Assembly (NCBI GenBank): GCA_913020045.1
Contig: CAJWBE010000013.1
Span: 1-64,000, forward strand
Reading direction: 5' to 3'
From: an uncultured Oleiphilus sp.
GTDB lineage: Bacteria; Pseudomonadota; Gammaproteobacteria; Pseudomonadales; Oleiphilaceae
DNA: 64,000 nucleotides
The notes under the pieces are model-generated. The model was not told where the DNA came from. It made no database searches and worked only from the letters and a program-made list of their open reading frames with translations. Position 1 is the stretch's first letter, and the number at the start of each line of letters is the position of its first letter. Shown here in pieces: positions 1-7,727 of the stretch. Made by a program: the position numbers and the translations under genes.

Positions 1-263
1 TACTTTTGGACAGTTATTACAACGATCTATTGTTACAACTATATGACAAGCCACAGTATTCTAGAAAGACCTTTAAGCAATATCGCTATATGATGCCGAC
101 AGTTACATGTTAACCAGCATTAGGATGATCAGAATTTACAACGCTATTTTATTAAATGGGTCTACTTTTGATATGAAAACAGCTAAAGAGTCTCTAATTA
201 AGCCCAACCCATTAAGCGACAATCATCCGTGCCGACGCTCTTGCTTTCAAGAGGCCCGCTAAC
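1..263. other. Window-edge non-coding stretch, possible end of an upstream gene
   Basis: No confident gene. On the + strand, frame 3 is open from the window edge to a TAA at 111-113 and could be the last ~36 codons of a gene entering from the left, but a frame this short is easily open by chance. The rest (114-263) is AT-rich and presumably carries the promoter and ribosome site of the methyltransferase gene; AGAGG at 250-254 lies 9 nt before its ATG. Confidence 0.3.
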
Positions 264-851
264 ATGCCTCTTCTTGAACTCATGCTTTTTGTCCTTGTCC
301 TTTTAATCGGTTTATCCATTGTATGGAGTACATTGCGAACGGGTATGTCGCCGATGATGAGTTCCAGAAAAGCTTGCCAAACCATGCTGGCGGCAATCGA
401 AAAACCTGCTGCAGGAACGCTTATAGACCTTGGGTCTGGTTGGGGGACACTCGTTATCGCGGTCGCCAAGCAATACCCCACGCAACAGGTTATTGGCTAC
501 GAATTGTCATGGTTACCATGGCTGGTGTCCGTCATTCGTAAACGAGCGCTAGGCCTAACTAACCTGAGCCTCTATCGTAAAGATTACAACGAGGCCAACC
601 TCAGCAATGCTTCAACTCTGTTCTGTTATCTCTTTCCTAAGGCAATGAACTCGCTGCAAGAAAAACTACAACTCGAACTAGCGAATGGAACTCGCATTAT
701 CAGTAATACCTTCGCGCTACCGTCATCCGAGCCGACCTCAGTCATGAGGCTGAAAGATTTCTACCAAACGCCAATTTATGTTTATGATTGGAAAAACACA
801 AAATCACCATGCGAAGAGCAACAAACGGCACCCGGTGCCAAGGTGAATTAA
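264..851 (+). CDS. Membrane-anchored class I SAM-dependent methyltransferase
   Basis: 195 aa. A hydrophobic helix spans about residues 4-22, so the protein is probably tethered to the inner membrane with its catalytic part in the cytoplasm. Motif I of Rossmann-fold methyltransferases is clear (LIDLGSGWG, residues 53-61), followed by an acidic residue ending strand 2 (GYE, 78-80) that would bind the ribose of SAM. The later part is short for the family, with no recognisable substrate motif, so the methyl acceptor is unknown. AGAGG lies 9 nt before the ATG. The next gene follows on the same strand after about 50 nt. Methyltransferase fold is well supported; the role is not. Confidence 0.8.
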   Translation: MPLLELMLFVLVLLIGLSIVWSTLRTGMSPMMSSRKACQTMLAAIEKPAAGTLIDLGSGWGTLVIAVAKQYPTQQVIGYELSWLPWLVSVIRKRALGLTNLSLYRKDYNEANLSNASTLFCYLFPKAMNSLQEKLQLELANGTRIISNTFALPSSEPTSVMRLKDFYQTPIYVYDWKNTKSPCEEQQTAPGAKVN

Positions 852-903
852 CGAATAACTGCTGCGCTGACAAACGCTTTCGCACGGCATCATGGAGAAA
901 CCA

Positions 904-1389
904 ATGAATAACGACATTCAGCAGCAAGATTGTCAGTGTCAGTGTGGCGCGACCAAGTTTACAATTACAGGAAAACCGATTGTACGGGTGTTCTGCCATT
1001 GCACGATATGCCAAGCGTTTAATCACGCAGCTTATTCTGATGTCACTATTTTTCTAGCGAAAGACGTACATCTACAGGACAAAAACCAAGTTCGTTTTAA
1101 ACAATACAAGTCCCCACCGGCAGTGGATCGTGGCAAGTGCGCTAGCTGCGATAAACCCGCCTTAGAACTATTTGAACTACCGCTATTTCCCTCGTTAGCC
1201 ATGGTACCCAGTGAAAACATTCCGAGCGGGGCTTTTCTGCCAGAGCCCTCGGCGCATATTTTCTATCATCGCGCCGTTGCCCCCATAGACGACCAACTCC
1301 CCAAACATAATGGTTTCATCAAAAGCCAGGCCATGCTTGGTGCTAAGCTCGTGCCCGGTTTGTTTCGAAAGCTGCTTGGCACGCAGTAA
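904..1389 (+). CDS. GFA-fold (CENP-V/GFA family) zinc-binding protein
   Basis: 161 aa. The N-terminus has the CxCxC pattern (C10, C12, C14) and then FCHCTICQAF, the two cysteine clusters that bind zinc in the glutathione-dependent formaldehyde-activating (GFA)/CENP-V fold; another CASC pair lies mid-protein. Members are loosely annotated as formaldehyde-glutathione enzymes but most have no proven activity, so the substrate is unknown. An ATG 12 nt upstream is in frame, but GGAG at 894-897 sits 6 nt before the ATG at 904, which is therefore preferred. No formaldehyde dehydrogenase gene is nearby. Confidence 0.8.
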   Translation: MNNDIQQQDCQCQCGATKFTITGKPIVRVFCHCTICQAFNHAAYSDVTIFLAKDVHLQDKNQVRFKQYKSPPAVDRGKCASCDKPALELFELPLFPSLAMVPSENIPSGAFLPEPSAHIFYHRAVAPIDDQLPKHNGFIKSQAMLGAKLVPGLFRKLLGTQ

Positions 1390-1416
1390 AGCTGGGCTAA
1401 TCGGAGATATCGTCAC

Positions 1417-1764
1417 TTGAAAACACACCACGCTTTGCTATTCCTTTTATTTCTTTCGTTTAACGCGATAGCCGATACCACGAAAGAAATTCAACACTTA
1501 CTTAGCTACGTGAAATCAACCGAGTGCCAATATGAACGAAATGGCAATATGCACTCGGGCACCGAGGCGGTTGCCCATATTAAAAAAAAATATGATTACT
1601 ATTACGATGACATCAAAACAACGGAAGACTTTATCGAATACTCAGCCACTCAGAGCAAGCTCTCGGGCAGGTCATACCAAATTCATTGTGCTAATCAGCC
1701 AACGGTCACAAGCCGTGAGTGGCTGCTTTTAGAGCTTGCCTTATTTCGCTCAACGCAGGGCTAA
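1417..1764 (+). CDS. Secreted DUF5329 family protein
   Basis: 115 aa. The N-terminus is a signal peptide (hydrophobic LLFLLFLSF, then NAIADT with a likely cleavage after IAD), so the mature protein of ~95 aa should be periplasmic. The mature part matches the DUF5329 pattern: a CxYERNG element near the start, an H-I-KKKY helix, a TTEDFIEYSA segment and a C-terminal REWLL-LEL helix. Family function is unknown. The start codon is TTG; GGAG at 1403-1406 lies 10 nt upstream, and starting here keeps the whole signal peptide. It follows the GFA gene by 27 nt on the same strand. Confidence 0.75.
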   Translation: MKTHHALLFLLFLSFNAIADTTKEIQHLLSYVKSTECQYERNGNMHSGTEAVAHIKKKYDYYYDDIKTTEDFIEYSATQSKLSGRSYQIHCANQPTVTSREWLLLELALFRSTQG

Positions 1765-1823
1765 TAGGCACGATATTTAGTCACCGTTTATCGGCCTATC
1801 CACTAAGAGCCAATATTCAGAAT

Positions 1824-3257
1824 TTATGACCTGACCCCATTGGTTTTCTTCTTACGCTTTTGCTTTGCTTTAACGGCGGCCTCCAGCTCATCAAGCGCGT
1901 CCCCTGAAAACACAGCTAAACGTTGCATACTGGGCAACGTTTCTCGGCAGGCAATGTATCCAAAGTTAAGGGACCCGTTATAGCTCAAGCAGGTAATATT
2001 TAACGCTCCACCATTTGCAATCATGGACAGGGGATAAATAGCTTCCAACTTGCAACCCGAGTAGTACAAAGCATGCTTCGGCCCAGGGACATTAGAAATG
2101 GTGACATTAAAAGCAGGGCCGACCCTTCCAGCCAAACCCGTCAACAACTGCATTGTATACGGCGCCATCATCAGCATTGTGTACTGAATCAAGACTTTTT
2201 TTGGAAGTGTTTGCAGGTGTTCCTTGGCAGCTTTAGTCGACCTCTTGATGGTGTTTAGACGCTTCATTACATCCGCTTCCTCGGACGCTAAATTCGCCAG
2301 AATAAAACTGACTTCCGTACCGATACTCTCATCGCCAGAAAGTCGAACGTTAACCGGAATGCCCGCGGTCAGAGCTCTGTCCGGAAGGCTATCACGCTCA
2401 AGCAGGAATGCTCGCAACGAAGAACTACAAAGAAAAAGAACAATGTCGTTTAGTGAACAGTCCGTATCCGTCGCTAATTTTTTAAGCCTATCTAACGAAT
2501 ACTGCTGAGTCGCAAAACGTCGCGCATGGGTCACGCGAGTATTCAAAATAGAGCTAGGGCAATCGAATGGCCCCACTAAGTCATCGTGCTTGTATGCGGA
2601 TGAAGCCAACAGTTTCCCTAATGCCTTTACTAGCTGAGGGGTGTTCGATGCCTGTTCATACGCGGTATCAAAGCTTTTGCGAATAAGTCCGCGCAGCTCA
2701 GGTTTAGCTTGGAGATTAGGTTTACCTCTTTTCGCTTTAGGGCCGATAGACCAGGGGCCTGGCATATTTAGTTGGTCTGCGGAATCGGATAGCGTCCTCT
2801 CAACCAAGCGAACGCCGTTCACACCATCAACCAGTGAGTGATGTATTTTGGTATAAATCGCGAAACGATTATTCTCTAAGCCTTCAATGAAATGGCATTC
2901 CCATAGCGGTCGATGAAAATCCATATGGTTGGAATGCAAACGCGAAATCAAGATACCAAGTTCTCTCTCACCACCAGGCTTTGGCAGTGCTGAGTGCCGT
3001 ACATGATAATTGAGATCAATCACCTTATCTTCACTCCATGACGGAGATAAAAGGCGACCCAAAATACCTGACTTAGTTAGTTTGAGATTCCACGGGGATA
3101 CCACTTCTCCCGCCTTCATACGTTCAACTTCGTCACGCAAAAATGTTTCGGAGAAATTCTCTGGTATCGAGAATATTTGTAGGGAACCCACATGCATTGG
3201 CGTGTCTTCAGAATCGATAGCCAACCAAGAAGCGTCGATCGCATTTATCGGTATCAT
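1824..3257 (-). CDS. Wax ester synthase / acyl-CoA:diacylglycerol acyltransferase (WS/DGAT)
   Basis: 477 aa. Condenses a fatty alcohol or diacylglycerol with acyl-CoA to make storage wax ester or triacylglycerol. The catalytic HHxxxDG motif is present as HHSLVDG near residue 133. The N-terminus has the family PIxxxD-SWL-xxxTPMHVG pattern and the C-terminal half has the conserved NVxISNVPGP segment. Total length is normal. Two ATGs are possible (3278 and 3257); the second starts MIPINAID like other family members and has AGAGG upstream. Oddly, the last five codons (NGVRS) and the sequence beyond lie in a 12-bp repeat (1828-1839) whose inverted copy is at 3406-3417, so the natural C-terminus may have been replaced. 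Single gene on this strand. Confidence 0.93.
   Translation of the reverse strand: MIPINAIDASWLAIDSEDTPMHVGSLQIFSIPENFSETFLRDEVERMKAGEVVSPWNLKLTKSGILGRLLSPSWSEDKVIDLNYHVRHSALPKPGGERELGILISRLHSNHMDFHRPLWECHFIEGLENNRFAIYTKIHHSLVDGVNGVRLVERTLSDSADQLNMPGPWSIGPKAKRGKPNLQAKPELRGLIRKSFDTAYEQASNTPQLVKALGKLLASSAYKHDDLVGPFDCPSSILNTRVTHARRFATQQYSLDRLKKLATDTDCSLNDIVLFLCSSSLRAFLLERDSLPDRALTAGIPVNVRLSGDESIGTEVSFILANLASEEADVMKRLNTIKRSTKAAKEHLQTLPKKVLIQYTMLMMAPYTMQLLTGLAGRVGPAFNVTISNVPGPKHALYYSGCKLEAIYPLSMIANGGALNITCLSYNGSLNFGYIACRETLPSMQRLAVFSGDALDELEAAVKAKQKRKKKTNGVRS
1828..1839 (-). repeat. 12-bp inverted repeat, copy 1 (inside the wax ester synthase stop region)
   Basis: GACCTGACCCCA on the + strand; exactly the reverse complement of 3406-3417. 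It encodes most of the final five residues of the WS/DGAT gene. The TGGGGTCAGGTC word is, from general experience, common at gammaproteobacterial repeat elements linked to REP-associated (RAYT) transposases; no transposase is present here. Confidence 0.75.
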
Positions 3258-3405
3258 TTTGCTTAAGACCTCTAGCATTGAGTAATGCCAACATGACGTT
3301 CGAACCCTTAAAAAACCATATTAATCAAAGGCTCTTAGCTCGTTCACAATACTCCGTAATTATTATTAGTATTTTTTCAGTATTATTATACAGCAGCAAA
3401 AAAGC

Positions 3406-3417
3406 TGGGGTCAGGTC
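3406..3417 (+). repeat. 12-bp inverted repeat, copy 2 (upstream of the wax ester synthase)
   Basis: TGGGGTCAGGTC, followed by TTGCATAGTGCATA. It lies 149 bp before the WS/DGAT start and is inverted relative to copy 1, so the two copies bracket the gene like the ends of a mobile cassette. The 3258-3563 interval otherwise holds only AT-rich sequence, which should contain the WS/DGAT promoter. Confidence 0.7.
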
Positions 3418-3563
3418 TTGCATAGTGCATATTCGAAAGAAAATTAAACCCTGACGAACAACGCTCTACTTTTAGTCACTTCCGAATACAGCCGGAAAAA
3501 TAGCAAAAGCCATCTCTTTTTTGTCTTTATAAACCCAATAATTTCATTAGCAATCGCCCTCGG

Positions 3564-4436
3564 TTATTGTTTGGCAAATAAGTCCAAAGCCAATCCAAAA
3601 AACACGATCATTCCTACCCAGTTGTTATTGAGAAATGCACTAAAGCATTCTTTCTTGTAACGCAGGCGTATTAGATGTTGCTGATACACAAACAAGCAAG
3701 ACGCACCGACAACGCCCAAAAAGTAAAACTGCCCTAGGCTTGCCTGATCGCCAATCAAGCACAGCGTTAACACCGTCATCACTTGCAGAAAAGCAATAAT
3801 CGCTCGGTCTGCTTTACCAAATAATATGGCGGTCGATTTAACGCCGATTTTTAAGTCGTCTTCACGGTCTATCATCGCGTAAATCGTGTCATACGCAACG
3901 GTCCACAGTACCGTTGCCAGAAAGACCAGCCAGACAATCGGAGGCAGTGATTCCGTTTCAGCAGCGTAAGCCATCGGTACAGCCCATGCGAAAGCAGCGC
4001 CGAGAAATACTTGAGGCAGGTAAGTATGGCGCTTCATATAGGGATAAATACCCGCTAACAGCAAGCCTCCCACCGACAAGTAAATCGTCATTGCATTCGT
4101 TAGCAATACTAAACACAAAGCTAGCAAACACAGCCCCCCAAAGAGCAGTAAGGCATGCTTAGGATCTAGCGCTCCGGTTGCAAGCGGGCGATCGCGCGTG
4201 CGTTCAACATGTCCGTCAATCTTGCGATCCGCATAGTCATTAATCACACACCCTGCTGAGCGCATAACAAGAGCCCCTAAGGTAAAAATAATCACATTAG
4301 CGATAGACGGACGTCCGTCGCCAGCTAACCAAAGTGCCCACAGCGTTGGCCATAGCACCAAAAATATCCCGATCGGCCGATGCAATCGCATTAAATGGAT
4401 ATAAGGTAACCACCGCTCTAAATTAAGTGCTCTCAC
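3564..4436 (-). CDS. ubiA: 4-hydroxybenzoate polyprenyltransferase
   Basis: 290 aa integral membrane protein with 8-9 hydrophobic segments. Attaches the polyprenyl tail to 4-hydroxybenzoate, the first membrane step of ubiquinone synthesis. Both Mg-diphosphate motifs are present: NDYADRKIDG (about residues 67-76) and YDTIYAMIDREDD (about 187-199). The start is GTG, 2 nt after the ubiC stop, so the pair should be translated from one mRNA; AGAGG inside the end of ubiC is a distant possible ribosome site. Length is normal for the family. Product of the preceding ubiC reaction is its substrate. Confidence 0.96.
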   Translation of the reverse strand: MRALNLERWLPYIHLMRLHRPIGIFLVLWPTLWALWLAGDGRPSIANVIIFTLGALVMRSAGCVINDYADRKIDGHVERTRDRPLATGALDPKHALLLFGGLCLLALCLVLLTNAMTIYLSVGGLLLAGIYPYMKRHTYLPQVFLGAAFAWAVPMAYAAETESLPPIVWLVFLATVLWTVAYDTIYAMIDREDDLKIGVKSTAILFGKADRAIIAFLQVMTVLTLCLIGDQASLGQFYFLGVVGASCLFVYQQHLIRLRYKKECFSAFLNNNWVGMIVFFGLALDLFAKQ

Positions 4437-4438
4437 CG

Positions 4439-5044
4439 TTAACCGAACCTCTTTGTCATTGTCCCGCTGCTTAAGGAAAGCAGCTCAGGTAAAAATATTT
4501 CGCTGACTAGCAGGGGTTTGCCGTGCAGCAAGAAGACCGAACGTCGACCATACATCATCCGTCGATGTTCGTCTCGAAAGACTGCCAGTTCTAAGGGCTC
4601 GCGTAACATGGCGCGCGAGCTAAAAAGAAAGGCCCCTAACGGTCGCGACCCGAGATGTCTCAATTGACGTTCCTCTCCGGTCAATGTCGCGGCGGGAATA
4701 ACACTTCGTGCACGCACCACCACGCGATCTAGACACAGTAAATCGACTTCTCTTATCAACGCTTTTTGACGAGAACCAGTGCATAACTTTTGGCTCTCAT
4801 CGGTAGTCGGGCAAGCCCATTCCAAAGACGTCACGCGCACTTTAAAAGCGCCTGAAGAGGCCTTCACAAGACGCTGTGTCAACGACCCTCTATCAAGTAC
4901 CCATGGATTCCACTGCACGGGCATTACACTATGCGGCACAATTCTGAAGGACTGCCAGGTCGTTGCTCGTTGCATTGTCGTTTCTTGAATACTGTTTTCT
5001 GGATGAACTGAACCGAGCGAACTCAAACGTTTATGGCCTTGCAT
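4439..5044 (-). CDS. ubiC: Chorismate pyruvate-lyase
   Basis: 201 aa, cytoplasmic. Removes pyruvate from chorismate to give 4-hydroxybenzoate for ubiquinone. Family features: W-x-LDRGSLTQRL near residues 46-57, the REVDLLCLD strand, ARSVIPAATL, LGSRPLGAFLF, a GRRSVF element near the end and a final EIFLPELL helix. It is longer at the N-terminus than E. coli UbiC; the ATG at 5044 has no good ribosome site, and an in-frame ATG at 4975 would give 178 aa, so the start is uncertain. It heads the ubiC-ubiA operon and is divergent from rubredoxin, with a shared 200-bp promoter region. Confidence 0.9.
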   Translation of the reverse strand: MQGHKRLSSLGSVHPENSIQETTMQRATTWQSFRIVPHSVMPVQWNPWVLDRGSLTQRLVKASSGAFKVRVTSLEWACPTTDESQKLCTGSRQKALIREVDLLCLDRVVVRARSVIPAATLTGEERQLRHLGSRPLGAFLFSSRAMLREPLELAVFRDEHRRMMYGRRSVFLLHGKPLLVSEIFLPELLSLSSGTMTKRFG

Positions 5045-5244
5045 ATTGAAGTTAGAGGCGGCCTGCGATTATAGCCAAGCGAAACCCACACAGCCAGCGT
5101 TGCTATTAAAGTTACGATGCCGTTCGATCGCATTGAGAAAGACAGTTCGAGGCCAATCGAATAATTGTATTTGTGTGCATCAGCACTATTCGTTAAATTA
5201 TCGCCTCATTAAAATTCATATTAGCAATAGATAGGGTCAGTTCT

Positions 5245-5409
5245 ATGAAAAAGTGGCAGTGTGTCGTGTGTGGTTTAATTTACGATGAAGCTGAAGGATG
5301 GCCGGATGACGGCATTGTTCCTGGTACTGCTTGGGAAGATGTGCCCGAAGATTGGGAATGCCCTGATTGTGGCGTCGGAAAAGAAGATTTTGAAATGGTT
5401 GAATTTTAA
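5245..5409 (+). CDS. rubA: Rubredoxin
   Basis: 54 aa. A small one-iron electron carrier; the Fe is held by four cysteines, C6-x2-C9-G and C39-P-x-C42-G, all present. The [19 protein letters not shown] core is typical. In alkane-using and related marine bacteria it passes electrons from rubredoxin reductase to a hydroxylase or other acceptor; no alkane hydroxylase gene lies in this window, so the acceptor is unknown. AGGG lies 8 nt before the ATG. The TAA overlaps the ATG of the reductase by one base (TAATG), indicating translational coupling. Confidence 0.96.
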   Translation: MKKWQCVVCGLIYDEAEGWPDDGIVPGTAWEDVPEDWECPDCGVGKEDFEMVEF

Positions 5410-6554
5410 TGCCTAGCGCTCCTATCGTCATTATTGGTACCGGTTTGGCAGGCTATTCGCTTGCACGAGAATTCCGCAAACTCGACAAAGAAACGCCATT
5501 GCTACTTATCAGCCGCGATGATGCAGTTTCTTACTCAAAGCCCATGCTTTCGACAGGATTCACCAAGCAGAAAACTGCTGACGAATTGGCGATGGCAGAT
5601 CCGGGCAAAATGTCGACCCAGCTAAACGCCTCGATTCGAAACTTCACCGAAGTCGATAAAATTGACACCGAGTTAAAGCAACTCACGATCAAAGGCGAAG
5701 TAGTAGATTATAGCCGCCTAGTCATGGCAACAGGAGCAAACGTCAACAAGCTGAAATTTCCTGGCAGCGACCTACCTGGCGTTTTCTCAATCAACGATCT
5801 AGCAGACTATCGCGCATTTCGAGGGGCACTAACACCAAATGCTAAGGTGCTGATAATGGGCGCCGGTTTAATCGGCTGCGAATACGCCAACGACCTTCTC
5901 GCTGGTGGCTATAGCGTTACGATTGCAGACCCCGCAGGCACTGCTCTAAATGGCCTCGTGCCAACGCCTGCCGGCAATGCCTTAGTCAGTGGCTTAGAAA
6001 GTGCCGGTATTTCATTCAAATTTGGCCGTTTCGTCGCCAGCCTTGAGAAAACAAGGTCTGGTTTGAAAGCAACCCTCGACGATGGCTCCATTATTGAAAC
6101 AGACATCGTTATTTCTGCCGTTGGCCTAAAACCCGACCTCACACTTGCTTCAGGTGCTGGATTGAAATGCGAACGCGGCATTGTCACGAACCGCGCAATG
6201 GAAACCAGTGCCGCAGATGTATATGCCTTAGGTGATTGTGCCCAAATCGACGGTCACGTTTTACTCTATGTTCTCCCATTGATGGCCTCGGCAAAAGCTC
6301 TCGCCAAAACATTAAGTGGCGAGCGCACAGAGGTTAGTTACGGTGTAATGCCTGTGGCGACTAAAACACCTGCATGCCCAGTGGTGGTTTCCCCGCCAAT
6401 GACAGACAAGGGCGAATGGACTTTCGAACAAGATGGACAAAATATTAAAGGTCTGTTCAAAGATGGCGAACAGCTGCATGGTTTTGTATTAACGGGCGAC
6501 TTTGCTGCCGAGAAGCAAGCCTTAGCTAAGATGACGTCCAAAATACATCCCTAG
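5409..6554 (+). CDS. rubB: Rubredoxin:NAD+ reductase (FAD-dependent)
   Basis: 381 aa. Transfers electrons from NAD(P)H through FAD to rubredoxin. The FAD-binding dinucleotide motif is at the N-terminus (VIIGTGLAGYSLA, about 7-19) and the NAD-binding one mid-protein (VLIMGAGLIGCEYA, about 145-158); the second FAD motif DVYALGDCAQ is near residue 273. The short final domain agrees with the Pseudomonas/Alcanivorax rubredoxin reductases rather than ferredoxin reductases. The start codon overlaps the rubredoxin stop, so both are made together. There is no clear terminator in the 90 nt after it. Confidence 0.95.
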   Translation: MPSAPIVIIGTGLAGYSLAREFRKLDKETPLLLISRDDAVSYSKPMLSTGFTKQKTADELAMADPGKMSTQLNASIRNFTEVDKIDTELKQLTIKGEVVDYSRLVMATGANVNKLKFPGSDLPGVFSINDLADYRAFRGALTPNAKVLIMGAGLIGCEYANDLLAGGYSVTIADPAGTALNGLVPTPAGNALVSGLESAGISFKFGRFVASLEKTRSGLKATLDDGSIIETDIVISAVGLKPDLTLASGAGLKCERGIVTNRAMETSAADVYALGDCAQIDGHVLLYVLPLMASAKALAKTLSGERTEVSYGVMPVATKTPACPVVVSPPMTDKGEWTFEQDGQNIKGLFKDGEQLHGFVLTGDFAAEKQALAKMTSKIHP

Positions 6555-6649
6555 CCGCAAAAGATGTTTAATCTTTGGTTAGATAAGTGTCTGAATTTAT
6601 ATCAGTTCTGTAAACTTGCGCGCCTATCCATTTGGTACCAAGGAACGAT

Positions 6650-6844
6650 ATGGCAAATGCTTCGGCTAAGACCCTTGCCAGGGTCAAGGCGCGCCAAACA
6701 GTGCGCGAAGCAGGTTCGCAATCGAACATAAATCAGGTTCAGCCAACTCAAAAAAATAAACATAGTGGCTGGGAAATGAGCGCCAATGATGCGCTCAAGG
6801 TTAATTTTGTCGATACGGAAATTTGCACCCTCATCAACAAATAA
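6650..6844 (+). CDS. Possible small basic protein, unknown
   Basis: 64 codons starting at an ATG with AGGAA 4 nt upstream, ending 19 nt before tesB. The predicted protein begins MANASAKTLARVKARQTVRE, rich in Lys/Arg/Ala, then becomes polar (Gln/Asn) with no membrane helix and no motif I recognise. Codon use looks like its neighbours and it lies head-to-tail with rubB and tesB on the same strand. It may be a real small gene or only a leader; the sequence alone cannot decide. Confidence 0.4.
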   Translation: MANASAKTLARVKARQTVREAGSQSNINQVQPTQKNKHSGWEMSANDALKVNFVDTEICTLINK

Positions 6845-6863
6845 ACACGGAACGGACACGACT

Positions 6864-7727
6864 ATGCAAGATGTTCTGCAACGACTCATCGATGTACTTC
6901 AACTGACTCAAAAAGACGAGTTTACCTTTGAGGGTGAAGGTGAAGACCTCGGTTTCAAAAATGTATTTGGTGGGCAGGTTTGTGGGCAGGCAATGATGGC
7001 CGCCTACAAAACAGTAGATGACCGAATCGCTCATTCAATGCATGGTTATTTTTTGCGCCCCGGCGACCACTCTCAGCCAATCCAGTATGACGTACAGGTG
7101 ATGCGTGATGGTGGTAATTTTTCGGCGAGACGCGTCATTGCTTCCCAAAATGGCAAAGAAATCTTCACACTCAGTGCATCGTTTCAAGCACCTGAGGAAG
7201 GCTTTTCACACCAGTTTGATATGCCCGACGCTACCGACCCTGAAGTATTACTTTCAGAACTAGAAATGCGACGTCGCTTCAAACACCTGATCCCTGAAAA
7301 GCTAAGAGACCAGTTTACTCGCGATCGTCCGATTGAGATTCGCCCTGTTAATCCAGTGAATTATTCAAACCCTGATGTTCGTGCGCCATACAAGCAAAAT
7401 TGGTTTAGAGCCGTGGCTGAGCTGCCAGATGATACGGCACTGCATCACTGCATTTTGGCCTATGCATCAGACTTTGGTTTGCTTGGAACCAGTATGCTTC
7501 CGCACGGCGTCAGTTTCGCTCAAAAAGGCATGCAAGTAGCAAGTATTGACCATGCGATCTGGTTCCACCGCCCGTTCAACGTTGACGACTGGTTACTGTA
7601 TGACATGGATAGCCCTAGCGCATCTCATGGACGAGGATTCAATCGTGGGAATATCTACAATCAGAAGGGTGAACTGGTCGCGTCAGTATGCCAAGAAGCA
7701 CTGATTAGAAAGAGAAACGACCCGTAG
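6864..7727 (+). CDS. tesB: Acyl-CoA thioesterase II
   Basis: 287 aa double hot-dog protein that hydrolyses acyl-CoA to free fatty acid and CoA. Conserved features: NVFGGQVCGQAMMAA (about 32-46), MHGYFLRPGD (about 60-69), SASFQAPEEG, and the C-terminal hot-dog with DHAIWFHRPFNVDDWLLYD followed by GRGFNRGNIY. Those elements include the Asp of the Asp-Thr-Gln triad. An in-frame ATG exists 78 nt upstream but would add residues not seen in the family; the start at 6864 gives MQDVLQRLIDVLQL, typical for TesB. Its 3' end overlaps the convergent EAL gene by 23 bp. Confidence 0.95.
   Translation: MQDVLQRLIDVLQLTQKDEFTFEGEGEDLGFKNVFGGQVCGQAMMAAYKTVDDRIAHSMHGYFLRPGDHSQPIQYDVQVMRDGGNFSARRVIASQNGKEIFTLSASFQAPEEGFSHQFDMPDATDPEVLLSELEMRRRFKHLIPEKLRDQFTRDRPIEIRPVNPVNYSNPDVRAPYKQNWFRAVAELPDDTALHHCILAYASDFGLLGTSMLPHGVSFAQKGMQVASIDHAIWFHRPFNVDDWLLYDMDSPSASHGRGFNRGNIYNQKGELVASVCQEALIRKRNDP

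Noticed and set aside
212-481. 89-codon minus-strand frame at the window start
   Set aside because: Overlaps the methyltransferase gene, which has a clear SAM motif; no ribosome site or family features on the minus strand.
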